Shown here in pieces: positions 18,220 through 27,321 of a stretch of 64,000 bases of DNA. This stretch comes from Tenggerimyces sp963762635. Its GTDB lineage: Bacteria > Actinomycetota > Actinomycetes > Propionibacteriales > Actinopolymorphaceae. The notes under the pieces are model-generated. The model did not search any database and was not told where the DNA came from. It saw only the letters and a list, made by a program, of their open reading frames with translations. A program made the translations under genes and the position numbers. Every line of letters starts with the position of its first letter. Positions within the stretch are counted from its first letter, which is position 1. The stretch lies in assembly GCA_963762635.1 (NCBI GenBank), contig CAVXLQ010000004.1, positions 585,474-649,473 on the forward strand, written 5' to 3'.

Positions 18220-18909
18220 TCACCAGCCTCGGGCGGGCCATTCCTCTAGATGCGGGCGTTCCGCGCCGACCGTGGTGGACCTGCCGTGACCTGGGTGGAC
18301 CTTCGTTTCGCCCGGGGCGCCGTTCAGCAGGCCGCGGACGGAGGTCATGATCGCGTCGAAGCTGGTGAGCGGCCACTGCGCGCCGGTGAGGCCGGGGCCG
18401 CCGGGGAAGAGGGTGTCGCCGGTGAACAGATGGCCGTCGATGGCGAGGCAGATGCTGCCGGGGCTGTGGCCAGGGGTGTGTTTGACGGCAATCTCCAGCT
18501 CGCCGACGGCGATGGTGTCGGCGTCCTGGAGCTGGCGGTCCACCGTTCCGTCCCACAGCTCGCCGGTGGCTCGCGGAGGCCTTCCTCGGGTGAGGAGGTC
18601 TTCGGTGGCCGTACCGGCATCGAAGTAGCCATGCTCTTGGAGGTGGGCGAGCTCGTTCGCCCAGACCTCTTGCTCCGCGGGGTGACCGAGGACGGGCGCT
18701 CTGAGCTTGTGGGTGAGGGTGGGGACGGCGAGGACGTGGTCGTAGTGGGTGTGGGTGAGGACGATCGCCTTGATGGTGAGGCCGTCGACGGCGTGGAGGA
18801 TGCGGTCGGGGTCGGCGCCGGGGTCGATCAGGATGGCCTCGTACGTTCCCGGCGCGCGGATGATCCAGCAGTTGGTGTCGAGGTCGCCGACGACGACCTT
18901 GTCGATCAT
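18220..18909 (-). CDS. Metallo-beta-lactamase-fold hydrolase (glyoxalase II-like)
   Basis: A 229-residue metal hydrolase. It carries the zinc motif LTHTHYDH near residue 55, a further histidine in HTPGHSPGS, the bridging aspartate in LFTGDTLF, and the final histidine in VHPGHG. This pattern fits glyoxalase II-like thioester hydrolases. Its ATG overlaps the stop of the DsbA-like gene (ATGA), so it is third in a three-gene operon with a PPOX-fold protein and the DsbA-like protein. The substrate is unknown. Confidence 0.88.
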   Translation of the reverse strand: MIDKVVVGDLDTNCWIIRAPGTYEAILIDPGADPDRILHAVDGLTIKAIVLTHTHYDHVLAVPTLTHKLRAPVLGHPAEQEVWANELAHLQEHGYFDAGTATEDLLTRGRPPRATGELWDGTVDRQLQDADTIAVGELEIAVKHTPGHSPGSICLAIDGHLFTGDTLFPGGPGLTGAQWPLTSFDAIMTSVRGLLNGAPGETKVHPGHGRSTTVGAERPHLEEWPARGW

Positions 18910-19583
18910 CGGGCGGCGAGGCGGAGCAGGCGTTCGGCCCAGCCGTGGTCCTTCTCCGCGGCGATCGGGTAGCCGGCCGCGAACGGGCCCTCCCAGCGGA
19001 CGTCGATGCCGGGGTTGTGCGCGTCGGTTCCGTCGGCGAGGAACAGGTGCGGGCTGCCGTTGACCGCGTCGGTCCGCGCGACCGCGTGGTCGTTCGTGAC
19101 GTCGACGCGATGGGTGCCGCGGTCGAGCGCCTCCTGGAGCTTGGCGACGTCGACCGTGTTTGTCTCGTTCGCCACGTCGAGGATGACCTGGCGGTGCGCG
19201 ATCGACCGCGACTCTCGCCAAAAGGCCTTGCGGAGCGCGCGATCCAGGTCCTCCGACGCTCGAAGGTCTTGTGCCTTCGCGGCGTGGACGGCCTCGGCGG
19301 CGAGGAGAACGGTCGAGGGGTACTCCCAGTCGGGCGCGGACCAGAGCCGCCAGCCGAGCTCCGGGGCCAGCTGGCCGAGGCCGACCGCCTCGCTGTCCGT
19401 GCCGGGCCGCTTGTGCGGGCCGTCGAACAGCTCGAGCGCGAAGGTGTGGTGGTCGAGCTGTACGTCGAGCCCGAGGCGGTCGCGGGTTTGGAGGAGGCGC
19501 TCGATCGCGAAGCGGGCGAACGGGCAGAGCAGGTCCGACCAGACCTGGATCGTGCCTTCTCGGGTTGCTGGGCGCTGGGTCAT
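18906..19583 (-). CDS. DsbA/FrnE-like thioredoxin-fold oxidoreductase
   Basis: A 225-residue cytoplasmic protein of the DsbA superfamily (FrnE or 2-hydroxychromene isomerase-like). The N-terminal active-site region reads WSDLLCPFAR, where the motif is CPFA with a single cysteine, so disulfide formation by the usual CxxC chemistry is not expected. A cis-proline region appears at VNGSPHLFLADG. It is sandwiched by four-base overlaps between the PPOX-fold gene and the hydrolase gene. A glutathione- or mycothiol-independent isomerase or reductase role is possible. Confidence 0.85.
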   Translation of the reverse strand: MTQRPATREGTIQVWSDLLCPFARFAIERLLQTRDRLGLDVQLDHHTFALELFDGPHKRPGTDSEAVGLGQLAPELGWRLWSAPDWEYPSTVLLAAEAVHAAKAQDLRASEDLDRALRKAFWRESRSIAHRQVILDVANETNTVDVAKLQEALDRGTHRVDVTNDHAVARTDAVNGSPHLFLADGTDAHNPGIDVRWEGPFAAGYPIAAEKDHGWAERLLRLAAR

Positions 19584-20059
19584 CCGTGGTCCTCGTGCTC
19601 TTCGTGTTCGGTGCCTGGTGGGTTGGTGCTGAAGCGCTTCGGTGTGAGCAGTACCGCCGTGCGGCGGTCGGCGGCCATCTCGCGGTCGTACGCGTCGAGA
19701 TCGTCATGCTGCCCGCCGGCCGCGTGGTAGATGTCGCGCAGCAGCAGGCGCCGTCCTTCCGCATCGAGTCCATCGAGCTCGTCGTCGGGGCCGGCGAGTT
19801 GTACCGGGCCCTCGACCGCGACCCACTCCCAGCCGGCGCGGAAGACGAGCGTGGCGTACGGGTCCTCGCGGAGGTAGGTGAGCTTCGCCGTTCTCCCACG
19901 GGCGACGAACGCGACAGTCGGCTCGCCGGTCGTCGGGTGCTCGAGGATTCCGGCGTTCACGACCGAGACCGCCGACCGCCCTGCGGCGGGCCGCTGCGTG
20001 ACGAGCACCGCCAACCAGTGCTCCTGGCCACCGAGCTCACGGATCAGATCGAGGCTCAT
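19580..20059 (-). CDS. Pyridoxamine 5'-phosphate oxidase-fold protein, probably flavin/F420-dependent
   Basis: A 159-residue split-barrel protein. It has VSVVNAGILEHPTTGEPTVA, then VARGRTAKLTYLREDPYATL and the FRAGWEWVAVEGPVQLAG segment, a layout found in the TIGR03618-like group of F420 or flavin reductases of Actinobacteria. It is first of the three-gene operon, and its start region faces the repeat-filled spacer upstream of mfd. The cofactor cannot be confirmed by eye. Confidence 0.84.
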   Translation of the reverse strand: MSLDLIRELGGQEHWLAVLVTQRPAAGRSAVSVVNAGILEHPTTGEPTVAFVARGRTAKLTYLREDPYATLVFRAGWEWVAVEGPVQLAGPDDELDGLDAEGRRLLLRDIYHAAGGQHDDLDAYDREMAADRRTAVLLTPKRFSTNPPGTEHEEHEDHG

Positions 20060-20203
20060 ACGCTCGAACGTACCGGACCCTGGTCCGCTTCGCCAACCTC
20101 CCCCACTTCCCTCACCGGGCCGGGGTTCTGCAACGTGGCACGAGCCGTCGAAACCCCGTCTTGGTTAGGGAAGTCGCGGGAGCTGTGGACAGCCGCCGTA
20201 GAT

Positions 20204-20310
<107 letters not shown>

Positions 20311-20359
20311 GGCTGTGGTCGTGATTGCCCGTGGTGGGTGGCGCTGCCGGTAATTGCGT

Positions 20360-20815
20360 CGGTGGCCGTCCGACAACTCGCCACCACCACCGCCACCGCT
20401 TCGCCAACCTCCCCGACTTGTTGGACAGGTCTCGGGGTAGAAGCCGACATCCGTCCAACAACTCGCCACCACACTCTCCGGCGGCGAGGTGTTGGACGGC
20501 TTGTGTGGTGGCGTGCGCCAACCAGCCGACTTGTTGGACAGGTCTCGGGGTAGAAGCCGAGATCCGTCGAACAACTCGCCACCACACTCTCCGGCGGCGA
20601 GTTGTTGGACGGCTTGCGTGGGGGCGTGCGCCAACCAGCCGACTTGTTGGACAGGTCTCGGGATAGAAGCCGACATCCGTCCAACAACTCGCCACCACGC
20701 TCTCCGGCGGCGAGGTGTTGGACGGCTTGCGTGGGGGCGTGCGCCAACCAGCCGACTTGTTGGACAGGTCTCGGGGTAGAAGCCGACATCCGTCCAACAA
20801 CTCCTCACCACGCTG
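20360..20815. repeat. 113-bp tandem repeat array (three full units plus partial ends)
   Basis: Units begin with CGACTTGTTGGACAGGTCTC at 20414, 20527, 20640 and 20753, an exact 113-base period; the fourth is partial and a degraded half unit precedes the first. Each unit contains the word TTGTTGGAC three times in alternating orientation, and the arms CCGTCCAACAACTCGCC and GGCGAGGTGTTGGACGG can form a 17-bp hairpin. The array fills most of the 897-base divergent spacer between the PPOX-fold gene and mfd. Open frames through it exist only because the repeat lacks stops; they have no support as genes. Confidence 0.93.
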
Positions 20816-20956
20816 GCCGGCGGTGGGACGTGCAGCGAGCCGGCGCGGAGAAAGGCAGTGGGGGTTGTCGGTGGGCTCGGATAGGCTGGAGAAGCAAGCC
20901 CTCACCCCCGTCGATTCTTTTCGATGGGGCATTCTGTGCTGCCCTGAAGAGGAGCC

Positions 20957-23900
20957 ATGAGCCTCGCTCACCTCGTTGAGCTCACCAGTTCCGACACCGC
21001 CCTGGCCGATGCCGTCTCACATGCGCGCGAAGCTGTGCCCGGCACACGCCAGGCGCCGCTCGATCTCAGTGCGCCGAAGGCGCTGCAGCCGTTCGTCGTC
21101 GCCGCGCTCGCGGCCGACGCCAACGCTGGCGGCGCAGGGCGTACGGTGCTCGCTGTCACCGCGACCGGTCGCGAGGCCGAGGATCTCACCGCGACGCTGC
21201 GGAGCCTGCTCGGCGACGAGCACGCGGCCGCCTACTATCCGGCCTGGGAGACGCTGCCGCACGAGCGGCTCTCCCCGCGCTCCGACACGGTCGGCCGCCG
21301 CCTCGCCATCCTCCGCCGGCTGGTCCACCCCGACGACGAGAACCCCGCCCCCAAGGTCGTCGTCGCGCCCGTACGTTCGGTCCTCCAGCCGCAGGTGAAG
21401 GGCCTCGCCGACCTCGAGCCCGTCAGCCTGCACGTCGGAGACGAGATCGACCTCGAGGTCCTCGTCCGCAAGCTCGCGGCCGCCGCCTACACCCGCGTCG
21501 ACCTGGTCGAGCGGCGCGGTGAGTTCGCCGTCCGCGGCGGCATCGTCGACGTGTTCCCGCCGATCGACGAGCACCCGGTCCGGGTCGAGTTCTTCGGCGA
21601 CGAGGTCGACGAGATCCGCTACTTCAAGGTCGCCGACCAGCGTTCGCTCGGCCCGGCCGAGCACGGGCTGTACGCGCCACCGTGCCGCGAGCTGCTGCTC
21701 ACCGACGCCGTACGCGACCGGGCGGCCAAGCTCGCCGTCGAGCACCCCGAGCTCGAGGAACTGTTCGAGAAGCTCGCGCAGGGGCACGCGGTCGAGGGCA
21801 TGGAGTCGCTCGCGCCCGTTCTCGTCGACGACCTGGAGCTGCTGCTCGACCTGCTTCCGCCGGCGACGCACGTTCTGGTGTGCGACCCCGAACGGGTCCG
21901 TACGAGGGCGCACGACCTGGTCGCGACGAGCGAGGAGTTCCTGCAGGCGTCCTGGGCGGCGGCCGCGGGCGGTGGGCAGGCGCCGATCGACCTCGGCGCG
22001 GCCGCCTACCGCACCCTCGCCGACGTCCGCGGCCACGCGATGGCGGCCGACCTCGCGTGGTGGAGCGTCTCGCCGTTCGCCCTGGACGCGGAGACCACGA
22101 CGGCGGCGCCGCAGCGCACCGAGATGGGCGAGCTCATCCAGCTCGACGTCGACACCGAGTCCGCGGTCGAGTCGCGCGCGATCGCCGCCGAGGCCGCGGT
22201 CACCTACCACGGCGACACCGAGCGGGCGCTCGTCGACATCAAGGGCTGGCTCGCCGACGGGTGGCGGGTCGTGTACGTCACCGAGGGGCACGGTCCGGCG
22301 GAACGTATCGTCGAGGTGCTCAGCGGCGGCGATATCGCAGCCAGGCTTGCGAAATCCGACGACGAGGAGCCGCAGCCCTCCGTCGTTCACGTGGTGTGCG
22401 GGCGACTCGACCACGGGTTCGTCGCGCCGGCGTTGAAGGTCGCCGTCCTCGCCGAGGAGGACCTGATCGGCCGCGGCGGCCCGTCCACGAAGGACATGCG
22501 CCGGATGCCGACGAGGCGGCGGCGCACGATCGACCCGCTGGAGCTGAAGCCCGGCGACTACGTCGTGCACGACCAGCACGGTGTCGGTCGGTATCTGGAG
22601 ATGACGCAGCGCACGGTCGGTACGGGCGCTGCGAAGACCACGCGCGAGTACCTGCTGATCGAGTACGCGCCGTCCAAGCGCGGACAGCCAGGCGACCGGC
22701 TGTTCGTGCCGACCGACCAGCTCGACCTGGTGACGCGGTACGTCGGTGGCGAGGATCCGTCGCTGGACAAGATGGGCGGCTCCGACTGGGCGAAGCGCAA
22801 GGGCCGTGCGCGCAAGGCGGTCAAGCAGATCGCGGCCGAGCTGATCAAGCTGTACGCGGCGCGGCAGGCGACGCAGGGGCACGCGTTCGGGCCGGACACG
22901 CCGTGGCAGCGGGAGTTGGAGGACGCGTTCCCGTACGTCGAGACCTCCGACCAGCTCGCGACGATCGAGGACGTCAAGCTCGACATGGAGAAGTCGATCC
23001 CGATGGACCGGCTGATCTGTGGCGACGTGGGTTATGGCAAGACCGAGATCGCGGTGCGCGCGGCGTTCAAGGCGGTGCAGGACGGCAAGCAGGTGTCGGT
23101 GCTCGTACCGACGACTCTCCTTGTGCAGCAGCATCATTCGACGTTCGCCGAGCGGTTCGCGCCGTTCCCGGTGACGGTGAAGGCGCTGTCGCGGTTCCAG
23201 ACCGACAAGGAGGCCAAGGAGGTTCTCGACGGCCTCGCGGCGGGTGCGGTCGACGTGGTGATCGGCACGCATCGGCTGCTGTCTAAGGAGGTCGGGTTCA
23301 AGGACCTCGGGCTCATCGTGGTCGACGAGGAGCAGCGGTTCGGCGTCGAGCACAAAGAGCAGCTCAAGCAGCTGCGCGCTTCGGTCGACGTACTCACGAT
23401 GTCGGCGACCCCGATCCCGCGGACGTTGGAGATGGCGATCACCGGCATCCGCGAGATGTCGACGATCATGACGCCGCCAGAGGAACGCCATCCTGTGTTG
23501 ACGTTCGTCGGTGGGTACGACGAACGCCAGGTGGTCGCGGCGATCCGTCGGGAGCTGCTGCGCGAGGGGCAGGTGTTCTTCGTCCACAACCGCGTGCAGA
23601 CGATCGAGAAGGCCGCGGCCCGGCTGCGACAGTTAGTGCCCGAGGCGCGGGTCGCTGTGGGGCATGGGCAGATGAACGAGCACCAGCTCGAGCAGGTGAT
23701 GGTCGACTTCTGGGAGAAGCGCGCCGACGTTCTGGTGTGTACGACGATTGTCGAAGCGGGGTTGGACATTTCGAACGCGAACACGCTGATCGTGGAGCGG
23801 TCGGACCTGTTCGGGCTGTCGCAGATGCACCAGCTGCGTGGCCGGGTCGGGCGTGGGCGCGAGCGTGCGTACGCGTACTTCCTCTACCCGCCGGAGAAGC

Positions 23901-24595
23901 CGCTCACCGAGACCGCGCACGAGCGGCTGGCGACGTTGGCGCAGAACACCGAGATCGGCGCTGGCATGGCGGTCGCGATGAAGGACCTGGAGATCCGCGG
24001 GGCGGGCAACCTGCTCGGTGGTGAGCAGTCCGGGCACATCGCGGATGTGGGCTTCGACCTCTACATCCGGCTCGTGGGCGAGGCCGTGGCGGAGTTCCGC
24101 GGCGACGTTCCCGAGGAGGACGACGACGTCAAGGTCGAACTGCCTATCGACGCGCACCTGCCGCACGACTACGTGGACTCGCAACGCCTGCGGCTGGAGA
24201 TGTACCAGCGGTTGGCGGCGGTGCGTGACCTGGAGGAGATCGCCTCGGTGGCGGAGGAGCTGTCCGACCGGTACGGCACGTTGCCGCAGCCGGTGGAGAA
24301 CCTGCTCGAGGTGGCCCGCTTCCGCCTCGCGGCGAAGGCAGCCGGGCTGACCGACGTGACCGTGCAGGGGAACGCGATCCGCTTCGCGCCGGTGGAGTTG
24401 AGGGACTCGCAGGAGATGCGGCTGAACCGCCTCTATCCGCGCACGATCGTCAAGCGCCAGTTGCGGACCATCCTCGTTCCGCGTCCCGCGACGGCGCCCA
24501 TCGGCGGCACCCCGTTGCGAGACCTGGAGCTCCTCAAGTGGTGCGGCGACCTCATCGACGCCATCCTCGTGGACGCGCCCACGCCGGCCAAGTAG
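20957..24595 (+). CDS. mfd: Transcription-repair coupling factor Mfd
   Basis: A 1212-residue ATP-dependent translocase that removes RNA polymerase stalled at DNA damage and recruits UvrA. The N-terminal UvrB-like module includes YPAWETLPHERLSPRSDTVG. The RNA polymerase interaction region starts with PGDYVVHDQHGVGRYLEM near residue 530. The RecG-type motor has Walker A GDVGYGKTEIA near residue 690, the DEEQRFGVEHKE box near 790, and SATPIPRTLEMA. The C-terminal TRCF domain is complete. The ATG follows GAAGAGGAG. Length is full for the family. It heads the conserved actinobacterial mfd-mazG-eno block, here interrupted by other genes. Confidence 0.98.
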   Translation: MSLAHLVELTSSDTALADAVSHAREAVPGTRQAPLDLSAPKALQPFVVAALAADANAGGAGRTVLAVTATGREAEDLTATLRSLLGDEHAAAYYPAWETLPHERLSPRSDTVGRRLAILRRLVHPDDENPAPKVVVAPVRSVLQPQVKGLADLEPVSLHVGDEIDLEVLVRKLAAAAYTRVDLVERRGEFAVRGGIVDVFPPIDEHPVRVEFFGDEVDEIRYFKVADQRSLGPAEHGLYAPPCRELLLTDAVRDRAAKLAVEHPELEELFEKLAQGHAVEGMESLAPVLVDDLELLLDLLPPATHVLVCDPERVRTRAHDLVATSEEFLQASWAAAAGGGQAPIDLGAAAYRTLADVRGHAMAADLAWWSVSPFALDAETTTAAPQRTEMGELIQLDVDTESAVESRAIAAEAAVTYHGDTERALVDIKGWLADGWRVVYVTEGHGPAERIVEVLSGGDIAARLAKSDDEEPQPSVVHVVCGRLDHGFVAPALKVAVLAEEDLIGRGGPSTKDMRRMPTRRRRTIDPLELKPGDYVVHDQHGVGRYLEMTQRTVGTGAAKTTREYLLIEYAPSKRGQPGDRLFVPTDQLDLVTRYVGGEDPSLDKMGGSDWAKRKGRARKAVKQIAAELIKLYAARQATQGHAFGPDTPWQRELEDAFPYVETSDQLATIEDVKLDMEKSIPMDRLICGDVGYGKTEIAVRAAFKAVQDGKQVSVLVPTTLLVQQHHSTFAERFAPFPVTVKALSRFQTDKEAKEVLDGLAAGAVDVVIGTHRLLSKEVGFKDLGLIVVDEEQRFGVEHKEQLKQLRASVDVLTMSATPIPRTLEMAITGIREMSTIMTPPEERHPVLTFVGGYDERQVVAAIRRELLREGQVFFVHNRVQTIEKAAARLRQLVPEARVAVGHGQMNEHQLEQVMVDFWEKRADVLVCTTIVEAGLDISNANTLIVERSDLFGLSQMHQLRGRVGRGRERAYAYFLYPPEKPLTETAHERLATLAQNTEIGAGMAVAMKDLEIRGAGNLLGGEQSGHIADVGFDLYIRLVGEAVAEFRGDVPEEDDDVKVELPIDAHLPHDYVDSQRLRLEMYQRLAAVRDLEEIASVAEELSDRYGTLPQPVENLLEVARFRLAAKAAGLTDVTVQGNAIRFAPVELRDSQEMRLNRLYPRTIVKRQLRTILVPRPATAPIGGTPLRDLELLKWCGDLIDAILVDAPTPAK

Positions 24596-24606
24596 ACCAG
24601 GCGCCG

Positions 24607-25038
24607 CTATCGGACCGCGATCGCGACGATGCTGGCGGCGACGAGGACGGTGAAGAGCGCGAGCTCGCGCCAGGCGGCCCAGGGGTTGGCTTGGATGGCG
24701 TACGACATCGTCTTGATGGGCGAGAGGGGTTCGGACGGGGCGGTCCGGGCGTCCAGGGGCTCGTGGAACCGGTGGAAGTAGACCTGGATGACGACCGCTC
24801 CGACCCACAGCCCGGCGAGGAAGCCCACGCCGCCTCGGCCGCCGAGGAACATTACCGCCGCCACGACGACGACCAGGACCAGCGACACGGCGTCGGGCAC
24901 CGCGGTGGCGGTCCTGCGGCCTTCGTAGGAACGGTCGAGGGCGGCCCGGCGGCGAGCGTACGGCAGGGCGAAGAACGCGAACCTGAGCAAGGCGTGGGCA
25001 CCGAGGGCGATCGCGACAACGGTGGTGAGGACGTCCAT
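24607..25038 (-). CDS. Small four-helix membrane protein
   Basis: A 143-residue protein with about four membrane helices, near residues 3-25, 48-66, 70-90 and 122-141. The loop after helix 3 contains YFHRFHEPLDARTAP. No known function is recognised. It is divergent from a TetR-type regulator 68 bases away, with a palindrome between them, so it is probably that regulator's target. Confidence 0.75.
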   Translation of the reverse strand: MDVLTTVVAIALGAHALLRFAFFALPYARRRAALDRSYEGRRTATAVPDAVSLVLVVVVAAVMFLGGRGGVGFLAGLWVGAVVIQVYFHRFHEPLDARTAPSEPLSPIKTMSYAIQANPWAAWRELALFTVLVAASIVAIAVR

Positions 25039-25060
25039 GACACACCTTCCAATTACGAGT

Positions 25061-25093
25061 CAGTAGTGTCTCGATATATTCGGGACAGTACTG
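25061..25093. promoter_or_regulatory. Candidate TetR operator between divergent genes
   Basis: An imperfect inverted repeat with arms CAGTAGTGTC and GACAGTACTG (nine of ten pairs match) around the AT-rich centre TCGATATATTCGG. It lies between the start codons of the membrane protein gene and the TetR gene, a usual place for an autoregulated TetR site. Confidence 0.5.
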
Positions 25094-25106
25094 TAGCGTT
25101 ACGCGC

Positions 25107-25715
25107 ATGACAAGGGAAGACGCCTCCGGTGCCGGCAGGCCGCGGGATCGCAGGCTCGATGTCGCGATCACCGACGCCGCGCTCGAGCTGTTCGTCGAGG
25201 GCGGCCTGGCGGCGGTGGCGTTCGACCGGCTGGCCAAGCGGGCGGGGACCAGCCGCTCCGCCCTCTACCGTCGTTTCCGCACCCGCGAAGAGGTTCTGCT
25301 CGCCGCGCTGGAGCGGCTGCGCGCGGAGGGTGAGCGGGGTGCGGAGGACTGGGCGGAGCGGCCGCTCGCGGAAGTGCTCGACACGTTCGAGGACTACGCG
25401 GTCGCGGCGCTGTGCGACGCGCCGACGATGGCGCTGGTCGCCCGGCTGGCGGGCTCGGGGCCGGAGGGCGCCCAGCTACGCGCGGCCTACTGGCGTACGG
25501 TCGTGGCGCCCCGACGTGCGGCGTTCGACCGCGTTCTCGTCGCCTCGGGCGTCGCCGAGGACGCCGCCGCGGCGGCGATGCTGCAGGACCAGCTCTCCGG
25601 TGCGTTGCTCCATCGGGTCCTCCTCGACCCGGCGCCGCTCGACCCCGCCGCCGCGACCGCCTACGTCCGCGACCTTCTCAGGTCCCTCGGCCTCCGCTCG
25701 GACGAGGGAGATTGA
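25107..25715 (+). CDS. TetR family transcriptional regulator
   Basis: A 202-residue regulator. The N-terminal helix-turn-helix reads FDRLAKRAGTSRSALYRRF around residues 42-60, as in TetR proteins, and the remaining 140 residues are helical with no obvious ligand signature. It is divergent from the small membrane protein gene and likely represses it. The downstream aldo/keto reductase gene is on the same strand about 100 bases away and may be read from its own promoter. Confidence 0.9.
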   Translation: MTREDASGAGRPRDRRLDVAITDAALELFVEGGLAAVAFDRLAKRAGTSRSALYRRFRTREEVLLAALERLRAEGERGAEDWAERPLAEVLDTFEDYAVAALCDAPTMALVARLAGSGPEGAQLRAAYWRTVVAPRRAAFDRVLVASGVAEDAAAAAMLQDQLSGALLHRVLLDPAPLDPAAATAYVRDLLRSLGLRSDEGD

Positions 25716-25819
25716 TCAATCGGGGTTGACGATTGGTCTCATCGTGGCCGGTGATGGGTAAACGTCTGACGTATGCTTCAGGTTCTGAGTGCACCATCGA
25801 GCTGGAGGAAGACGCGTCT

Positions 25820-26650
25820 ATGAGCAAGGTCCCCACGATCGCTTTCAACAACGGTGTGGAGATCCCGCAGCTGGGATTCGGTGTCTGGCAGGTGCCCGAG
25901 GAGCAGGTCGTCGAAGCGGTTCGCGTGGCGATCGAGACCGGTTACCGGAGCATCGACACGGCCGCTGTCTATGGCAATGAGGAGGGTACGGGGCAGGCGA
26001 TCGCCGACTCTGGCGTGGATCGCGAGGAGCTGTTCGTCACCACCAAGCTCTGGAACACCGAGCAGGGCTACGACAGCACGCTGGCGGCGTTCGACGAGAG
26101 CATCAAGAAGCTCAAGCTCGACTACGTCGACCTCTACCTCATCCACTGGCCGTCGCCGCACCGCGACAAGTACGTCGAGACCTGGAAGGCCTTCGAGCAG
26201 CTGCTCGCAGACGGCCGCGTCAAGTCGATCGGCGTCTCGAACTTCCACCAGCCGCACCTGCGGCGCCTGCTCGACGAGACCGGCACCGTGCCGGTGCTCA
26301 ACCAGATCGAGCTGCACCCGTACCTCCAGCAGGAGGCCCTCCGTGCCTTCGACGCCGAGCACGGCATCCTCACCGAGGCCTGGAGCCCCCTCGCCTCCGG
26401 CGGCGACGTGCTCACCGACCCGCTGATCGCCAAGCTGGCCGACAAATACGGCAAGACGCCCGCCCAGGTCATCCTGCGCTGGCACCTGCAGCTCGGCAAC
26501 GTCGTGATCCCGAAGTCGGTCACGCCGAGCCGCATCAAGGAGAACTTCGAGGTCTTCGACTTCGAGCTCAGCACCGACGAGCTCGAATCGTTCGCCCCAC
26601 TGGAGAAGGGCTTCCGCACCGGCCCCGACCCGGACACCTTCACCGCCTGA
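25820..26650 (+). CDS. Aldo/keto reductase
   Basis: A 276-residue NADPH-dependent reductase of the AKR5-like group (2,5-diketo-gluconate reductase type). The catalytic tetrad is visible: D and Y in SIDTAAVYGNEEG, K in TTKLWN and H in LIHWPSP. The C-terminal cofactor segment reads VIPKSVTPSRIKENFEVFDF. The start ATG at 25820 has an RBS (GGAGGAAG) 8-15 bases upstream; an earlier in-frame GTG would add an unlikely leader. The substrate cannot be read from sequence. Confidence 0.94.
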   Translation: MSKVPTIAFNNGVEIPQLGFGVWQVPEEQVVEAVRVAIETGYRSIDTAAVYGNEEGTGQAIADSGVDREELFVTTKLWNTEQGYDSTLAAFDESIKKLKLDYVDLYLIHWPSPHRDKYVETWKAFEQLLADGRVKSIGVSNFHQPHLRRLLDETGTVPVLNQIELHPYLQQEALRAFDAEHGILTEAWSPLASGGDVLTDPLIAKLADKYGKTPAQVILRWHLQLGNVVIPKSVTPSRIKENFEVFDFELSTDELESFAPLEKGFRTGPDPDTFTA

Positions 26651-26664
26651 GCAAACCCCAGCGG

Positions 26665-27321
26665 CTAGGGCGTGGCGTTACCGGAGTCCCACGCCCAAGC
26701 CGCGATCCCCACCCGATTCCGGACGGCCAGCTTCCGCTGCACGTTCGCGATGTGCGTCTTCGTCGTCCCCGGCGAGATGAACAGGTCCGCGCCGATCTCG
26801 GCGTTCGTCTTGCCCTGAGCCACCAGGCGTACGACCTCGAGCTCGCGCTCGGTCAGAGACTCCATCGGCGAACGGTGCGACGACGCCGCTTCCTTCGCGC
26901 GGAGCTGCTGCAGCAGTCGTACCGTCACCTGCGGCGCGATCAACGTGTCGCCCGCCATTGCCGCGCGCACGGCCTCCACCAGCAGCGTCGGCCCCGAGCG
27001 CTTCAGTAGGAATCCGCAAGCCCCGTTGCGCAAAGCCGTGTTGACGTACTCGTCCAGGTCGAACGTCGTCACCACGACCACGCGCACGGGATTCGCCACG
27101 TCCGGCCCAGCCAAGAGACGCGTCACCTCCAGCCCGTCCAGCTTGGGCATCCGGATGTCCGCGAGCAGCACGTCCGGCCGCAGCAGCCGCGCCAGCTCCA
27201 CCGCCGCGGCTCCGTCCGAGGCCTCGCCCACCACCTGCATGTCGGGCTGGGAGTCCAGGATCAGCCGGAACCCGCTGCGCACGTTCTCCTGGTCGTCCGC
27301 GATGACGATGCGCGTACTCAA
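26665..27321 (-). CDS. NarL/FixJ-type response regulator
   Basis: A 218-residue two-component regulator. The receiver domain has the acidic pair in IVIADDQ, the phosphorylated aspartate in VLLADIRMPKLDG and the lysine in FLLKRSGP. The C-terminal LuxR helix-turn-helix begins ESLTERELEVVRLVAQGK and continues to TTKTHIANVQRKL. The start is a TTG at 27321 overlapping the stop of the sensor kinase gene by four bases (TTGA), so the pair is translationally coupled. The signal and targets are unknown. Confidence 0.94.
   Translation of the reverse strand: MSTRIVIADDQENVRSGFRLILDSQPDMQVVGEASDGAAAVELARLLRPDVLLADIRMPKLDGLEVTRLLAGPDVANPVRVVVVTTFDLDEYVNTALRNGACGFLLKRSGPTLLVEAVRAAMAGDTLIAPQVTVRLLQQLRAKEAASSHRSPMESLTERELEVVRLVAQGKTNAEIGADLFISPGTTKTHIANVQRKLAVRNRVGIAAWAWDSGNATP

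Noticed and set aside
20360..20815. CRISPR array
   Set aside because: Units are contiguous 113-base repeats with no unique spacers, and there are no cas genes.
21017..23587. A long antisense open frame opposite mfd
   Set aside because: Same shadow effect; mfd on the plus strand is complete and conserved.
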